A stretch of DNA of 64,000 bases from Mycobacterium sp. (GTDB lineage Bacteria; Actinomycetota; Actinomycetes; Mycobacteriales; Mycobacteriaceae): assembly GCA_023264735.1 (NCBI GenBank), contig JAHFVD010000017.1, positions 59,461-123,460 of the forward strand. The letters are read 5' to 3'. The translations under genes were made by a program, and so were the position numbers. Shown piece after piece: positions 36,469 to 45,360 of the stretch (its first letter is position 1; each line of letters starts with the position of its first letter). A model generated the notes under the pieces. The model saw nothing but the letters and a program-made list of their open reading frames with translations, was not told the origin of the DNA and did no database searches.

Positions 36469-37154
36469 CAGACGTACTGCTCGCCGATTCCCGGCGGAGG
36501 CGCCACTTGACGCGCACAGGCGTAGGTGTCGGCGCCGTCGGCGGATAGCCGCACCGCTGACTGCTTGGCGTAGTTCACGCACAACAACGCGCTGGCATCG
36601 GTGCGGCAGCGATAGTCACCGAACGATAGCGAAGTGTCATAAGGCAATTCGGTGCCTTGCCCGTTCGCGAAGCGGCCCGGGTCGCCGTGCGCCGAACCGA
36701 CTTGCACGCTGCCGCCGTCGAAGTCGACCCAGCCGCCCTTCCACTGGCCGTAGATATCCTGTGGCCGCGGTGGGGGATTGGTGAACTCCACCAGACAGGC
36801 CAGCCCCGGGGAACCGTGCTTGGCATCGGTCATGCACGTCGTGCCTGCCGGCGTCGTGAAGGCGATATCGTCGCCAAGATCGGTTGTAACGGACCCACGC
36901 AACGCAATGTGGTACTGGGCGGCATCGATCGGCGGCCCTGCTTCGATCCACTTGATCGCCTCCGCGATCGGAACCCCGCCCGGGGGTGCCGGTGTCGCCG
37001 AGGTGGCCGAGGTCGCCGACGTCGTCGCTGACGATGACGTGCCCGCGCGCGATGGCGTGATCGGGGTCAGTTGGGTCTGCTTCGCCTGGCCGCCTGTGGC
37101 CCCGGAGCATCCCGCGACCAGCAGCGACGCGGTGAGCAATACGGCAATCCGCAT
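36465..37154 (-). CDS. lppI: Lipoprotein LppI
   Basis: A 229-residue lipoprotein: signal MRIAVLLTASLLVAGC with lipobox cysteine at residue 16, then a Ser/Thr/Ala linker. The globular part has paired cysteines (TTCMTDAKHGSPGLACLVEF, YRCRTDASALLCVNY, TYACARQV...EQYVC) that probably form disulfides. It is divergent from a LipT-type esterase, as Rv2046 (lppI) is from Rv2045c. The start is the ATG at 37154, exactly 6 nt after TAGCCT; the GTG one codon upstream is the alternative. Function unknown. Confidence 0.85.
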   Translation of the reverse strand: MRIAVLLTASLLVAGCSGATGGQAKQTQLTPITPSRAGTSSSATTSATSATSATPAPPGGVPIAEAIKWIEAGPPIDAAQYHIALRGSVTTDLGDDIAFTTPAGTTCMTDAKHGSPGLACLVEFTNPPPRPQDIYGQWKGGWVDFDGGSVQVGSAHGDPGRFANGQGTELPYDTSLSFGDYRCRTDASALLCVNYAKQSAVRLSADGADTYACARQVAPPPGIGEQYVC

Positions 37155-37160
37155 CACGAC

Positions 37161-37166
37161 AGGCTA
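37161..37166 (-). promoter_or_regulatory. -10 element, leaderless promoter of lppI
   Basis: TAGCCT on the minus strand, 6 nt, then ATG at 37154. Confidence 0.5.
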
Positions 37167-37231
37167 GCGGCCGTGAGCCGTCGGGGTTGTCAGGCACGTC
37201 GGAGGAGCGAGATGTTCGCTACCGTCGTGTG

Positions 37232-38752
37232 ATGCACGAACACACCGTCCGCGCCACCACAGGCAGCGGCGTCGTCGAGGGGTTCACCCGCAGCGGGGTG
37301 AACAGGTGGCGTTCGATTCCCTACGCCCGCCCGCCGGTCGGGGCATTGCGGTTCCGCGCGCCGCAGCCTCCGCAGCCGTGGCGTGGTGTCCGGTACTGCC
37401 ACGGTTTCGCCAACTGTGCCCCTCAGCAGCGGCGCTACACGATGGTAGGGGTGGGCAAGTACCAGCCGATGGGTGAGGACTGCCTGACACTCAATGTCGT
37501 CACCCCGCAATGGCCGGGTGAGCAGCCGGATCATGAGCCGCTGCCGGTGATGTTCTTCATCCACGGCGGCGGCTACCTGATGGGCAGCTCGGCCACCCCG
37601 ATCTACGATGGCGCGGCGCTGGCCCGCCGTGGCTGCATCTACGTGTCGGTGAATTACCGGCTTGGGGCGCTGGGCTGCGTGGATCTCTCGTCGCTGTCGA
37701 CGCCCGACACCCCGATCGACAGCAATCTGTTCCTCCGCGACCTGGTCATGGCCCTGCGCTGGGTGCGCGACAACATCGGCGCCTTCGGCGGTGATCCCGG
37801 CAACGTGACGATTTTCGGCGAGAGCGCCGGCGCGCATGCGGTCGCGACTCTGTTGGCCGTTCCGGACGCCGAAGGGCTGTTCGCCCAAGCCATTTCTGAA
37901 AGTCCCGCCTCCGGGCTGGTGAGTGGCCCCGAGACTGCCGCCAAGGTCGCCGGCAAGTTCGCCGCCCTGCTCGGGGCCGGTTCGGACGACGGCGCCGAAA
38001 CGGTGATGCGAGCCAGGCCACGGGATCTGGTCGACGCGCTGGATACCCTGCTGGTCCGCAGCCTGGACGAGATGGATGGCGCGTTTTCGCTTGGCCCGAC
38101 CTTCGGTGACGACGTTCTGCCGGACGACCCGATCGTGGCGATGCGCCGAGGCGCCGCGCACAAGGTCCCGCTGATCGTCGGCACCAATGCCGACGAGGGC
38201 AAGCTGTTCACCCGGTTCATGAAGCTGCTGCCGACCACCGAGCCCGCGATCGAACGGCTGCTGTCGTCTGCTGAACCCGAAGCGCGACAACGGATCACCG
38301 ACGCCTACCCGGGCTATCCACACCCCGAGGCTTGTGTGGCGCTCGGTGGTGATTTCGCCTTCGGGACGGCCGCCTGGCAGATCGCCGAGGCGCACAACGC
38401 CCACGCGCCGACCTTTATGTACCGTTACGACTACGCCCCGCGGACCCTGCACTGGTCGGGTCTCGGCGCCACGCACGCGACCGAGCTGCTGGCCGTCTTC
38501 GACATCTACCGCACCCGGTTCGGGTCAGCGCTGACGGCCGCCATGGACCGGCGCTCGGCGCGCAACGTCAGCCGCGACCTGCAGGCCCGATGGCGCAGTT
38601 TCAGCCGCGCCGGCGTGCCCGGCGATGACTGGCCGCGCTATGCCGGTCCGGAGCGCGCTGTGCTGGTGTTCGACCGGCGCACCCGGGTCGAATATGACCC
38701 GCACGCCCATCGCCGGACTGCGTGGGAAGGCTTTTCGCTCGCCAGCCGCTAG
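37232..38752 (+). CDS. lipT: Type-B carboxylesterase LipT
   Basis: A 506-residue alpha/beta hydrolase of the carboxylesterase-B family. It has the oxyanion-hole FIHGGGYLMGSS, nucleophile FGESAGAHAVATLL, acid NADEGKLFTRF and His near GLGATHATELLAVF. The family signature EDCLTLNVVTP is present. There is no signal peptide, so it is probably cytoplasmic. It is the counterpart of Rv2045c (LipT). The proposed start is the ATG at 37232 (MHEHTVRATTGSG), where homology begins; an earlier in-frame start at 37187 is possible. Confidence 0.9.
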   Translation: MHEHTVRATTGSGVVEGFTRSGVNRWRSIPYARPPVGALRFRAPQPPQPWRGVRYCHGFANCAPQQRRYTMVGVGKYQPMGEDCLTLNVVTPQWPGEQPDHEPLPVMFFIHGGGYLMGSSATPIYDGAALARRGCIYVSVNYRLGALGCVDLSSLSTPDTPIDSNLFLRDLVMALRWVRDNIGAFGGDPGNVTIFGESAGAHAVATLLAVPDAEGLFAQAISESPASGLVSGPETAAKVAGKFAALLGAGSDDGAETVMRARPRDLVDALDTLLVRSLDEMDGAFSLGPTFGDDVLPDDPIVAMRRGAAHKVPLIVGTNADEGKLFTRFMKLLPTTEPAIERLLSSAEPEARQRITDAYPGYPHPEACVALGGDFAFGTAAWQIAEAHNAHAPTFMYRYDYAPRTLHWSGLGATHATELLAVFDIYRTRFGSALTAAMDRRSARNVSRDLQARWRSFSRAGVPGDDWPRYAGPERAVLVFDRRTRVEYDPHAHRRTAWEGFSLASR

Positions 38753-38823
38753 CCTGACCAGGCTTGAATTGACACCCGTCAAGAAATGGCCGGAAAACCC
38801 TTCGTTCGGCCGCTGATCTGGCT

Positions 38824-38829
38824 TAGGTT
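38824..38829 (+). promoter_or_regulatory. -10 element, leaderless promoter
   Basis: TAGGTT, 6 nt, then GTG at 38836. A small palindrome TTGAC-N4-GTCAA lies at 38769-38782, about 40 bp upstream. Confidence 0.5.
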
Positions 38830-38835
38830 GGTCGC

Positions 38836-40821
38836 GTGCAGACCAACGACATCGTCATCGAGCGCCCGAGTGACCTGACGGCCGATTGGCTGGCCGCTGC
38901 CATTGGGGCCCCGGTGGCCGGATTCACCGTCGACCGCATCGGGACCGGCCAGATGAGCGAGTGCTATCGGATCGGACTGACCTACGGTGACGGCGCCGGC
39001 GGGCCCGCTTCGGTGGTGCTCAAAGTCGCCGCTACCGATCCGACGAGCAGGCAGACCGGGCTCGCGCTGGGGCTCTACGAGCGCGAAGTGAAGTTCTACT
39101 CCGACGTGGCACCGCGCCTCGGCGGCCCGGTCGCCGAGTGCTATCACACCTCCTATGACCCCGAGACGGGCATCTTCGCGCTACTGCTCGACGATGCCGC
39201 CCCTGCCGAGGTGGGCAACGAAATCCTCGGCGCCACAATCGATGACGCCGTGCTGGCGCTGACCGAGCTGGGCCGCCTGCACGCCCCGGTGATCGGCAGC
39301 GAGAGCCTGGCCCATGCGGAGTGGCTCACCCGCGCAGCTCCGCTGAACCAGGCTCTGGTCGGACAGCTGTGGGCCGGGTTCGCCGACCGCTACCGCGATT
39401 CGATCACCCCGGATCAACGGCTGGTGTGCGAACGCCTGGTGGAGAGTTTCGACGCGTACCTCGCCGAGGAGTCCGTGTCCGACCGGGTCAAGGGCCTGGT
39501 GCACGGCGACTACCGGCTGGACAACATGCTGTTCGGGCGCCCCGGGTCCCGCCGCGATCTCACCGTGGTGGACTGGCAGACAGTCACGTGGGGTCCGGCC
39601 ATGACCGATGTCGCCTACTTCATCGGTTGCGCGGTGGCCGTCAAGGACCGTCGCTCTCATTACGACGAGCTGTTGCGGGCGTATCACCAAGGGCTGGGCC
39701 CCGATTCGTCGCTGACCCTCGACGACGTACGCGACGGCGTGCGACGCCAAAGCTTCGCGGGGGTGATGATGGCGGTGGTGTCGTCGATGCTCGTTGAGCG
39801 CACGGATCGCGGCGACGAGATGTTCTTGACCATGCTCGACCGGCACACAAGTCATGTGCTCGACACCGGAGCCCTCGACGTCCTGCCGGCGCCCGAGGCG
39901 CCGCAGGCACTGACACCCGAGCCGGCCGACGAGGGAGCGCACGAGCCAGGCGACGAGCCGCTGTGGAACGAAAGCTGGTATTGGGATTTCGCGGACCCGG
40001 CGCAAGGCGTCGGCGGCTGGATCCGGCTCGGGCTGGTGCCCAATCAGAACGTCGCATGGATCAACGCCCTGGTGTGCGGCCCGGATATGCCGACCGTCGC
40101 GTTGGTGAACTTCGAGGCTCCGTTGCCCGCCGATCCCGCCGTGGCCCAGGCCGACGGCGCCGAGCTGCGCCACGGCGCGATCACACCGCTGCAGACCTAC
40201 CGCGTCGAAGTCCGCGGCACCGCACAGGCATACGATGACCCGTCGGCGCTTCTGCGCGACGAGCCGGGGCGGCAGGTAGATCTGGCGATGGACCTCACCT
40301 GGACGTCGGTCGGGACGCCGTATGCCTATCGGATCACCACGCGCTACGAGATCCCGTGCACGATCACCGGAACCGTCACCATCGACGGGCGTGCCTATCA
40401 ATTCGAGGCCGTCCCCGGCCAGCGCGACCACTCCCATGGTGTGCGCGACTGGTGGAGCATGGATTGGGTCTGGAGTGCGCTGCACCTGCAGGACGGGACG
40501 CATGTGCACGGCGTCGACATCCGCATCCCCGGCATATCACCGGTGAGCGTCGGCTACGTCCAACGCTCCGGCGAGCCCGTTACCGAGACGACCACCGTCA
40601 CCGCCGAAGCGACGTTCGCCGACAACGGATTGCCGCTGACCACCAGCATCGTGTACGAGCCGGGCTCGGTGCACGCAGAGGTCGGCATCCGGGGTCATGC
40701 CCCCGTCCGGCTGGTCGGACCGGAGGGTCAGATCAGCCAATTCCCGCGGTCCTGGGTGACCGTCGAGACCGTCGACGGCAGAAGCGGTGTCGGCTGGGTG
40801 GAGTGGAACCGCAACCTCTGA
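38836..40821 (+). CDS. Phosphotransferase-like kinase domain fused to a beta-rich C-terminal domain
   Basis: A 661-residue protein. Residues 1-345 form an APH/ecdysteroid-kinase-like domain: the Brenner motif VHGDYRLDNMLFG and the metal-binding VVDWQTVTWGPAMTDVAYF are intact, so it may phosphorylate a small molecule. After an acidic Pro/Glu linker (about residues 350-375), residues 380-661 form a beta-rich domain (WYWDFADPAQGVGGWIRLGL, GQRDHSHGVRDWWSMDWVWS, IGR-type strands) that resembles the DUF7064/7065 class, often associated with steroid or lipid catabolic genes; this second assignment is tentative. GTG start 6 nt after TAGGTT. Confidence 0.8.
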   Translation: MQTNDIVIERPSDLTADWLAAAIGAPVAGFTVDRIGTGQMSECYRIGLTYGDGAGGPASVVLKVAATDPTSRQTGLALGLYEREVKFYSDVAPRLGGPVAECYHTSYDPETGIFALLLDDAAPAEVGNEILGATIDDAVLALTELGRLHAPVIGSESLAHAEWLTRAAPLNQALVGQLWAGFADRYRDSITPDQRLVCERLVESFDAYLAEESVSDRVKGLVHGDYRLDNMLFGRPGSRRDLTVVDWQTVTWGPAMTDVAYFIGCAVAVKDRRSHYDELLRAYHQGLGPDSSLTLDDVRDGVRRQSFAGVMMAVVSSMLVERTDRGDEMFLTMLDRHTSHVLDTGALDVLPAPEAPQALTPEPADEGAHEPGDEPLWNESWYWDFADPAQGVGGWIRLGLVPNQNVAWINALVCGPDMPTVALVNFEAPLPADPAVAQADGAELRHGAITPLQTYRVEVRGTAQAYDDPSALLRDEPGRQVDLAMDLTWTSVGTPYAYRITTRYEIPCTITGTVTIDGRAYQFEAVPGQRDHSHGVRDWWSMDWVWSALHLQDGTHVHGVDIRIPGISPVSVGYVQRSGEPVTETTTVTAEATFADNGLPLTTSIVYEPGSVHAEVGIRGHAPVRLVGPEGQISQFPRSWVTVETVDGRSGVGWVEWNRNL

Positions 40822-40829
40822 GGCGCCGG

Positions 40830-41717
40830 CTACAACCCCGCGGAGTTGTCGTCGAGTTCGTCGCGGCGTAGCGCCATCGGGGTGGCCGCCGGGAGATCGC
40901 CGCCGGCGATGACCTGCCGGGTGATCGGCGTGAGGGCCTGGAACAACCGCTCCACCGAGGAGTCGTCGAGCACGCGCAGTGCGCTCAGCGCAAGAATGTC
41001 GGTCCGCAATTCGATGTGATCCTTCAGCGCTCGCCCGGTGTCGGTGAGAGTGCATGCGGGCGTGAGTAATCCACGTTCGCCCAGAGAGTTCACGCATGCG
41101 TCCCACTCTTCGTCGGAGTAGTCGCGGCTGCGCTTGATGAAGTCGGCAGGCACGGCGCCGGCGGCGACGTGGAACACGTTGGACTCACGGCCGTTGATGC
41201 CCTCGCTGACCAGAACCGCCACGTGACCGTCCCCGCGATGCTCGCGCAGCAGGGTCGACGCGTGCCACAGGCTCGCCAGCGCGGTGTCGGGCCAGGGGAG
41301 TGCCAGGTTCGCCGCGAACAACGGCCGGCCGTCCAGCGGGGCGCCGCGCGCGGCCAGGCCCGCCAGTTCGGCTGCCTCGGACACACCCGGTGTCTCATCG
41401 CTCAGCCCGTAGCCACGCAACGCGGCCACCGCGGTCTCCAGCCGTACCCGAACCATCTCGGCCGGCGAGGCGATGTCCCAGATCGCGGGCACCGCCTTGT
41501 GCACCCGCTCGGCGGAGAAGTTGTAGAACACCGCGGTCACCACGTCGACCGGCACCTGCCCGAGTGGCGCGACGCGGCCGGCGAAGTACCCGCGCCAGAA
41601 GCCGATGAACCCCATGGCGTCCAACACGGTTCGCACGCCTGGTGCGAAATAGGTGATGCCGTGAACCGGTTCGTAGCGGTCGAAGAAGCGACGCGCCAAC
41701 TCAGGTGTTCTGCTCAC
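40830..41717 (-). CDS. SalK / SCO6745-family protein
   Basis: A 295-residue protein with a helical N-terminus (RFFDRYEPVHGITYFAPGVR, FIGFWRGYFAGRVAPLGQV), a central part resembling the SalK/SCO6745 family, and a C-terminal winged-helix-like segment (LGERGLLTPACTLTDTGRALKDHIE). The biochemical role of the family is not established. The start is GTG 41717 (VSRTPELARRFF); the frame stays open far upstream, but that DNA is the DUF4333 lipoprotein gene on the other strand. Confidence 0.7.
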   Translation of the reverse strand: MSRTPELARRFFDRYEPVHGITYFAPGVRTVLDAMGFIGFWRGYFAGRVAPLGQVPVDVVTAVFYNFSAERVHKAVPAIWDIASPAEMVRVRLETAVAALRGYGLSDETPGVSEAAELAGLAARGAPLDGRPLFAANLALPWPDTALASLWHASTLLREHRGDGHVAVLVSEGINGRESNVFHVAAGAVPADFIKRSRDYSDEEWDACVNSLGERGLLTPACTLTDTGRALKDHIELRTDILALSALRVLDDSSVERLFQALTPITRQVIAGGDLPAATPMALRRDELDDNSAGL

Positions 41718-41822
41718 CTCGGTAGTGAACCACCACCGATGAACCCCTCGTCGCAACGGTTGCTTGGTATCTTGCACGCGGACGTGCGGGACCCCGCACC
41801 GCTGCCACATTCTCCGGAGGTC

Positions 41823-42578
41823 ATGATGCTTTCGACAATGGTGCTCCCGCGGGTCGGTGCCGCGCTGGCGGCGGCCGGCCTTGCCGGCGCGGTGCTGGCC
41901 GGTTGCTCGTTCAACGTCAGCACCGGTGTGTCGGTGTCGAAAACCAACCTCGAAAAAGACATCTCGGAGCGGCTTGAGAAAGCCGGGCAGAAGCCACAGA
42001 CGGTGACCTGCAAGGACGATCTGAAGGGCGAGGTCGGCAAGACCACCCGCTGCGAGGTGGTGCTGAGTAGCGACAACAGCTTCGAACCCGTCATCACCGT
42101 CACCAAGGTCGAGGGCACCACGGTCAGCTACGACATGACGCCGGCGCTGTCGAAGGCGCAACTGGAGAAGGGCGTGTCCGGTCTGCTGGCCAAAACCTCC
42201 AACGTCACGGTCGACTCGGTCACGTGTGACAGCGGCCTGGAGGGCAAGGAGGGCACCGAGACTCATTGTGACGTCACGGTCGCCGGTGTGACCTCCAAGC
42301 GCACCGTCGTCGTGACCAAGATCGAGGGTCTGATGCTCTACTTCAACGTGCTGCCGGTGCTGGAGAAGGCTCAGGTCGAAAGCTCGCTGTTGGATCAGCT
42401 TGCGACGCAGCTGGGCAGCCGGCCGGATTCGGCAACGTGTACTGGCGATTTGGAGGGCAAGGTCGGCAATTCCATCACCTGCACGGTGGTGGCCGGCCCC
42501 GAGACCCAGGACTTCGCGTTGACGGTCACCGATGTCAACGGCGACCGGATCGACTTCAACTACAAGCCTGCCGCCTGA
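41823..42578 (+). CDS. Lipoprotein with three tandem DUF4333 domains
   Basis: A 251-residue exported lipoprotein: signal peptide and lipobox LAGC (Cys28), followed by three consecutive DUF4333-like repeats of about 70 residues (roughly 36-106, 107-177 and 178-251). Each repeat has a helix (KTNLEKDISERLEK; KAQLEKGVSGLLAK; KAQVESSLLDQLAT), then VTC..DLKG / VTC..GLEG / ATC..DLEG, a second cysteine (TRCEV, THCDV, ITCTV) and a final beta hairpin. The two conserved cysteines per repeat suggest one disulfide each. Single-repeat proteins are the norm. The ribosome site GGAGG is 3 nt before ATG 41823; TATCTT at 41768-41773 is a candidate -10. Function unknown. Confidence 0.85.
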   Translation: MMLSTMVLPRVGAALAAAGLAGAVLAGCSFNVSTGVSVSKTNLEKDISERLEKAGQKPQTVTCKDDLKGEVGKTTRCEVVLSSDNSFEPVITVTKVEGTTVSYDMTPALSKAQLEKGVSGLLAKTSNVTVDSVTCDSGLEGKEGTETHCDVTVAGVTSKRTVVVTKIEGLMLYFNVLPVLEKAQVESSLLDQLATQLGSRPDSATCTGDLEGKVGNSITCTVVAGPETQDFALTVTDVNGDRIDFNYKPAA

Positions 42579-43299
42579 CGTCAGGTTGGCCGGGGGATAG
42601 GTCCTCGGCCAGGGCCGCGGCCGATTCGTCGATGATCGCACGCATGGCGCGTTCGGCGGCGGCCTCGTCGCGAAGCCGGATCGCCCGCGCCACTTCGTCG
42701 TGCAGTTCGATTGCCGTCGGGTTGGGCCGGGTGGGCATCATGCCGTGATGGGTCCGCCCGGCGAGCACCTCGGCCACCACGTCGTTGAGTGCCCGGAACA
42801 TCTCGTTTCCGCTGGCCTCCAGCAGCGTTCGGTGAAAGACCTTGTCCGCCAACAGATATGATTCCAGATCGCCGGATCGGCCATGGACCACCATGTCCGA
42901 TACCGCGGCCGCCATAATGCGGCACTGGTGCGGATCGGCACGACGCGCGGCCAGTGCGGCAGCCGCCGGCTCGAAGCCACGGCGCAACTCCGACAACGAC
43001 GCCAGTTGCGCGGCACGGTCTCCGGCGTCCAGTCGCCAGCGAATCACCCTGGGGTCGAACACATTCCATTTGGCAGTTGGCTGGATCGTGATGCCAACCC
43101 GTCTGCGGGGAGCGACCATCCGCATGGATTCCAGCACCCGGATGGCCTCGCGGGCCACTGAACGGGACACGCCATGGTCAGCACTGACGCTGTCGAGGGT
43201 CAGCACCTGGCCGGGTTGGTAACGCCCGGAGACGATGGCTTCGCCGAGCGCGGTGAGCACACTGCTGTGCAGCTCGCTGACCATTGGCTCTGATGTCAC
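42556..43299 (-). CDS. gntR: GntR/FadR-family repressor of the gluconate genes
   Basis: A 247-residue regulator. Residues 10-75 are a GntR winged helix (LGEAIVSGRYQPGQVLTLDS, HGVSRSVAREAIRVLESMR). The all-helical FCD effector domain (about residues 95-235) has conserved Asp/His metal-ligand positions (DKVFHRTLLEASGN, ELHDEVARAIRLRD). It is divergent from gntK-gntP, so gluconate or 6-phosphogluconate is the probable effector. GTG start at 43299; ATG 43284 is an alternative. The 3' end overlaps the DUF4333 gene by 23 bp. Confidence 0.85.
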   Translation of the reverse strand: MTSEPMVSELHSSVLTALGEAIVSGRYQPGQVLTLDSVSADHGVSRSVAREAIRVLESMRMVAPRRRVGITIQPTAKWNVFDPRVIRWRLDAGDRAAQLASLSELRRGFEPAAAALAARRADPHQCRIMAAAVSDMVVHGRSGDLESYLLADKVFHRTLLEASGNEMFRALNDVVAEVLAGRTHHGMMPTRPNPTAIELHDEVARAIRLRDEAAAERAMRAIIDESAAALAEDLSPGQPDVRRQACS

Positions 43300-43358
43300 G
43301 GATACATCCTGTCATAGAGAGGTCGGGGCCATATAAAAACAGATCCAAAACGCCGAAA

Positions 43359-43374
43359 TCTTGCAAAAGTAAGA
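43359..43374. promoter_or_regulatory. Candidate GntR operator upstream of gntK
   Basis: TCTTGC-AAAA-GTAAGA is an inverted repeat with one mismatch, in an AT-rich patch of the divergent gntR/gntK gap. The size is typical of a GntR/FadR dimer site. Confidence 0.45.
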
Positions 43375-43423
43375 CTATTGATGAATGCTGTGTGGCATGG
43401 CCCACAGCAGGGTAGACGCAGGC

Positions 43424-43918
43424 ATGGCCTCACCCATCGTTGTCATGGGGGTGTCCGGCTCGGGGAAATCAACCGTCGGCGCGGCGCTGGCCCAGCGGTT
43501 GCGGGTGCCCTTCGCCGACGCCGACGACTTCCACCCGCCGGCCAACATCGCCAAGATGAGTGCCGGGCATGCCTTGAACGACGACGACCGCTACCCGTGG
43601 TTGGAGGCCATCGGTGACTGGCTCGCCGAACACCGCGACGGTGGTGTGATGAGCTGTTCGGCCCTCAAACGTATCTACCGCGACCAATTGCGACGACACC
43701 GCGCCGACGTCCAGTTCCTGCACCTGAGTGGAACCGAGGATGTCATCGCGCGCCGGCAGGCAAGCAGGCCGGGACATTTCATGCCCGCGGCATTGCTCAC
43801 CTCGCAGTTCGAAACCCTTGAACCTCTCGATGCCGACGAGCACGGAATCAGCATCGACGTCGACCAGAGCATCGATTCGATTGTCGACACCTACGTCACC
43901 CGCGCTGAAGGAGCATGA
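43424..43918 (+). CDS. gntK: Gluconokinase
   Basis: A 164-residue P-loop kinase phosphorylating D-gluconate to 6-phosphogluconate. Walker A is GVSGSGKST (K15). Family marks include FADADDFHPPANIAKMSAGH, NDDDRYPWLEAIGDWL, MSCSALKRIYRDQLR, and SRPGHFMPAALLTSQFETLE. Start ATG 43424 (MASPIVVMG) is preferred over ATG 43397 because homology begins at VVMGVSG. ATGA overlap with gntP. Confidence 0.93.
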   Translation: MASPIVVMGVSGSGKSTVGAALAQRLRVPFADADDFHPPANIAKMSAGHALNDDDRYPWLEAIGDWLAEHRDGGVMSCSALKRIYRDQLRRHRADVQFLHLSGTEDVIARRQASRPGHFMPAALLTSQFETLEPLDADEHGISIDVDQSIDSIVDTYVTRAEGA

Positions 43919-45351
43919 CGCCGATGAATCTGCACGCCACCATCTTGGCCGAGGCGCCCAAGTTAGCCACACCGGTGGCGTCCGGGTGGCAGCTGATCCT
44001 GGCCTTCATCGCGGGTATCGCGGTGATCGTTGTCCTGATCACGCTGGCGCACCTACATCCGTTCCTGGCGTTGATCTTTGGTGCGCTGACCGTCGGTATT
44101 GTCGCGGGTGAGAACCTGGAGAAGGTGCTGAAATCGTTCTCCGACGGCTTCGGCTCCACCGCCGCCGGGGTCGGCATCCTGATCGCCCTTGGCGCGATGT
44201 TCGCCAAACTCCTGGCTGATTCGGGTGGCGCCGACGAGATCGTCGACACCATCGTCGGGCACGCCTCGCCGCGGGCGCTGCCCTGGGCGATGGCCCTGGT
44301 GGGCGCCATCATCGGCCTCCCGATGTTCTTCGAGATCGGCCTTGTTCTGTTGATGCCGGTGATCTATCTGGTCTCGCGACGCTCCCAGCTCTCCCTGATC
44401 ACTGTCGGAATCCCGGCACTGGCCGGGCTTTCCGCGATGCACGGTTTCGTGCCACCGCACCCGGGCCCGCTGACCGCGATCAGTCTGCTGCATGCTGACC
44501 TGGGCCTGACCCTGGCTCTCGGTGTGGCGGTTGCGATTCCGACGATCATCGTCGCCGGGCCGTTGTTCGGGAAGCTCGCCGGGCGATGGGTTGTCGTGGA
44601 GGCGCCTGACACGTTCGGGTCCGGCTCGGGCGCGCTTGGCCCTGAAGGCGAAGTGATTCCCGATCAGAATCGCGGTGCGCGCCGGCCGTCGTTCGGTGTG
44701 ACGTTGTTCAGCGTGCTGCTGCCTGTCGTGCTGATGCTCGGCAAAGCGCTCGTCGATATCTTCATCGACGACGAGAACCAATGGTTCCGCATCACTTTCG
44801 ACGTCCTCGGCGCACCGCTGGTGGCACTGCTGATCGCGGTTATCGTCGGCATCTTCACCCTGGGCGGCGGTTCCGGGATGTCCCGCAGCCAGGTGATGAA
44901 GTGCGTGGAGTCGGGCCTGCCCCCGGTGGCAGGCATCATCCTGATCGTGGCCGCGGGCGGCGGCTTCAAACAGGTACTCGTCGACAGCGGTATCGGCACT
45001 CTGCTGGCCGATTGGGCCAAGAGCGCCAACATCTCGGTGATCCTGCTGGCCTGGGTGCTGGCCGTGCTGATCCGGCTGGCGACCGGCTCCGCGACGGTGG
45101 CCACGATCACCGCCTCGGCACTGGTGCTCGAGTTGGTGGAGGGCCTCAGCAGCGGCCAGGTATCACTGGTCGTGCTTGCCGTCGGGGCCGGCTCGCTGTT
45201 CTTCTCCCATGTCAACGACGCCGGATTCTGGTTGGTCAACCAGTACTTCCGGCTCAGCGTGGGTCAGACCATCAAGACCTGGTCACTGATGGAGACAGTC
45301 TTGTCAGTGACCGGCCTTGCCGTCGTTCTGTTGCTCAGTCTGGCGATCTGA
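43915..45351 (+). CDS. gntP: Gluconate:H+ symporter (GntP family)
   Basis: A 478-residue inner-membrane permease with about 12 helices. GntP family marks include GFGSTAAGVGILIALGAMFA, MFFEIGLVLLMPVIYLVSRR, GFVPPHPGPLTAISLLHADL and ATGSATVATITASALV. It supplies gluconate to the coupled gluconokinase. No 6-phosphogluconate dehydrogenase is adjacent. Confidence 0.93.
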   Translation: MTPMNLHATILAEAPKLATPVASGWQLILAFIAGIAVIVVLITLAHLHPFLALIFGALTVGIVAGENLEKVLKSFSDGFGSTAAGVGILIALGAMFAKLLADSGGADEIVDTIVGHASPRALPWAMALVGAIIGLPMFFEIGLVLLMPVIYLVSRRSQLSLITVGIPALAGLSAMHGFVPPHPGPLTAISLLHADLGLTLALGVAVAIPTIIVAGPLFGKLAGRWVVVEAPDTFGSGSGALGPEGEVIPDQNRGARRPSFGVTLFSVLLPVVLMLGKALVDIFIDDENQWFRITFDVLGAPLVALLIAVIVGIFTLGGGSGMSRSQVMKCVESGLPPVAGIILIVAAGGGFKQVLVDSGIGTLLADWAKSANISVILLAWVLAVLIRLATGSATVATITASALVLELVEGLSSGQVSLVVLAVGAGSLFFSHVNDAGFWLVNQYFRLSVGQTIKTWSLMETVLSVTGLAVVLLLSLAI

Positions 45352-45360
45352 GCGCAGTGC

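Noticed and set aside
41718-42641. N-terminal extension of the SalK-like gene to give a 603-residue protein
   Set aside because: The extension is antisense to the three-repeat DUF4333 lipoprotein, which has a lipobox, regular repeats and a ribosome site; SalK homology begins near 41717.
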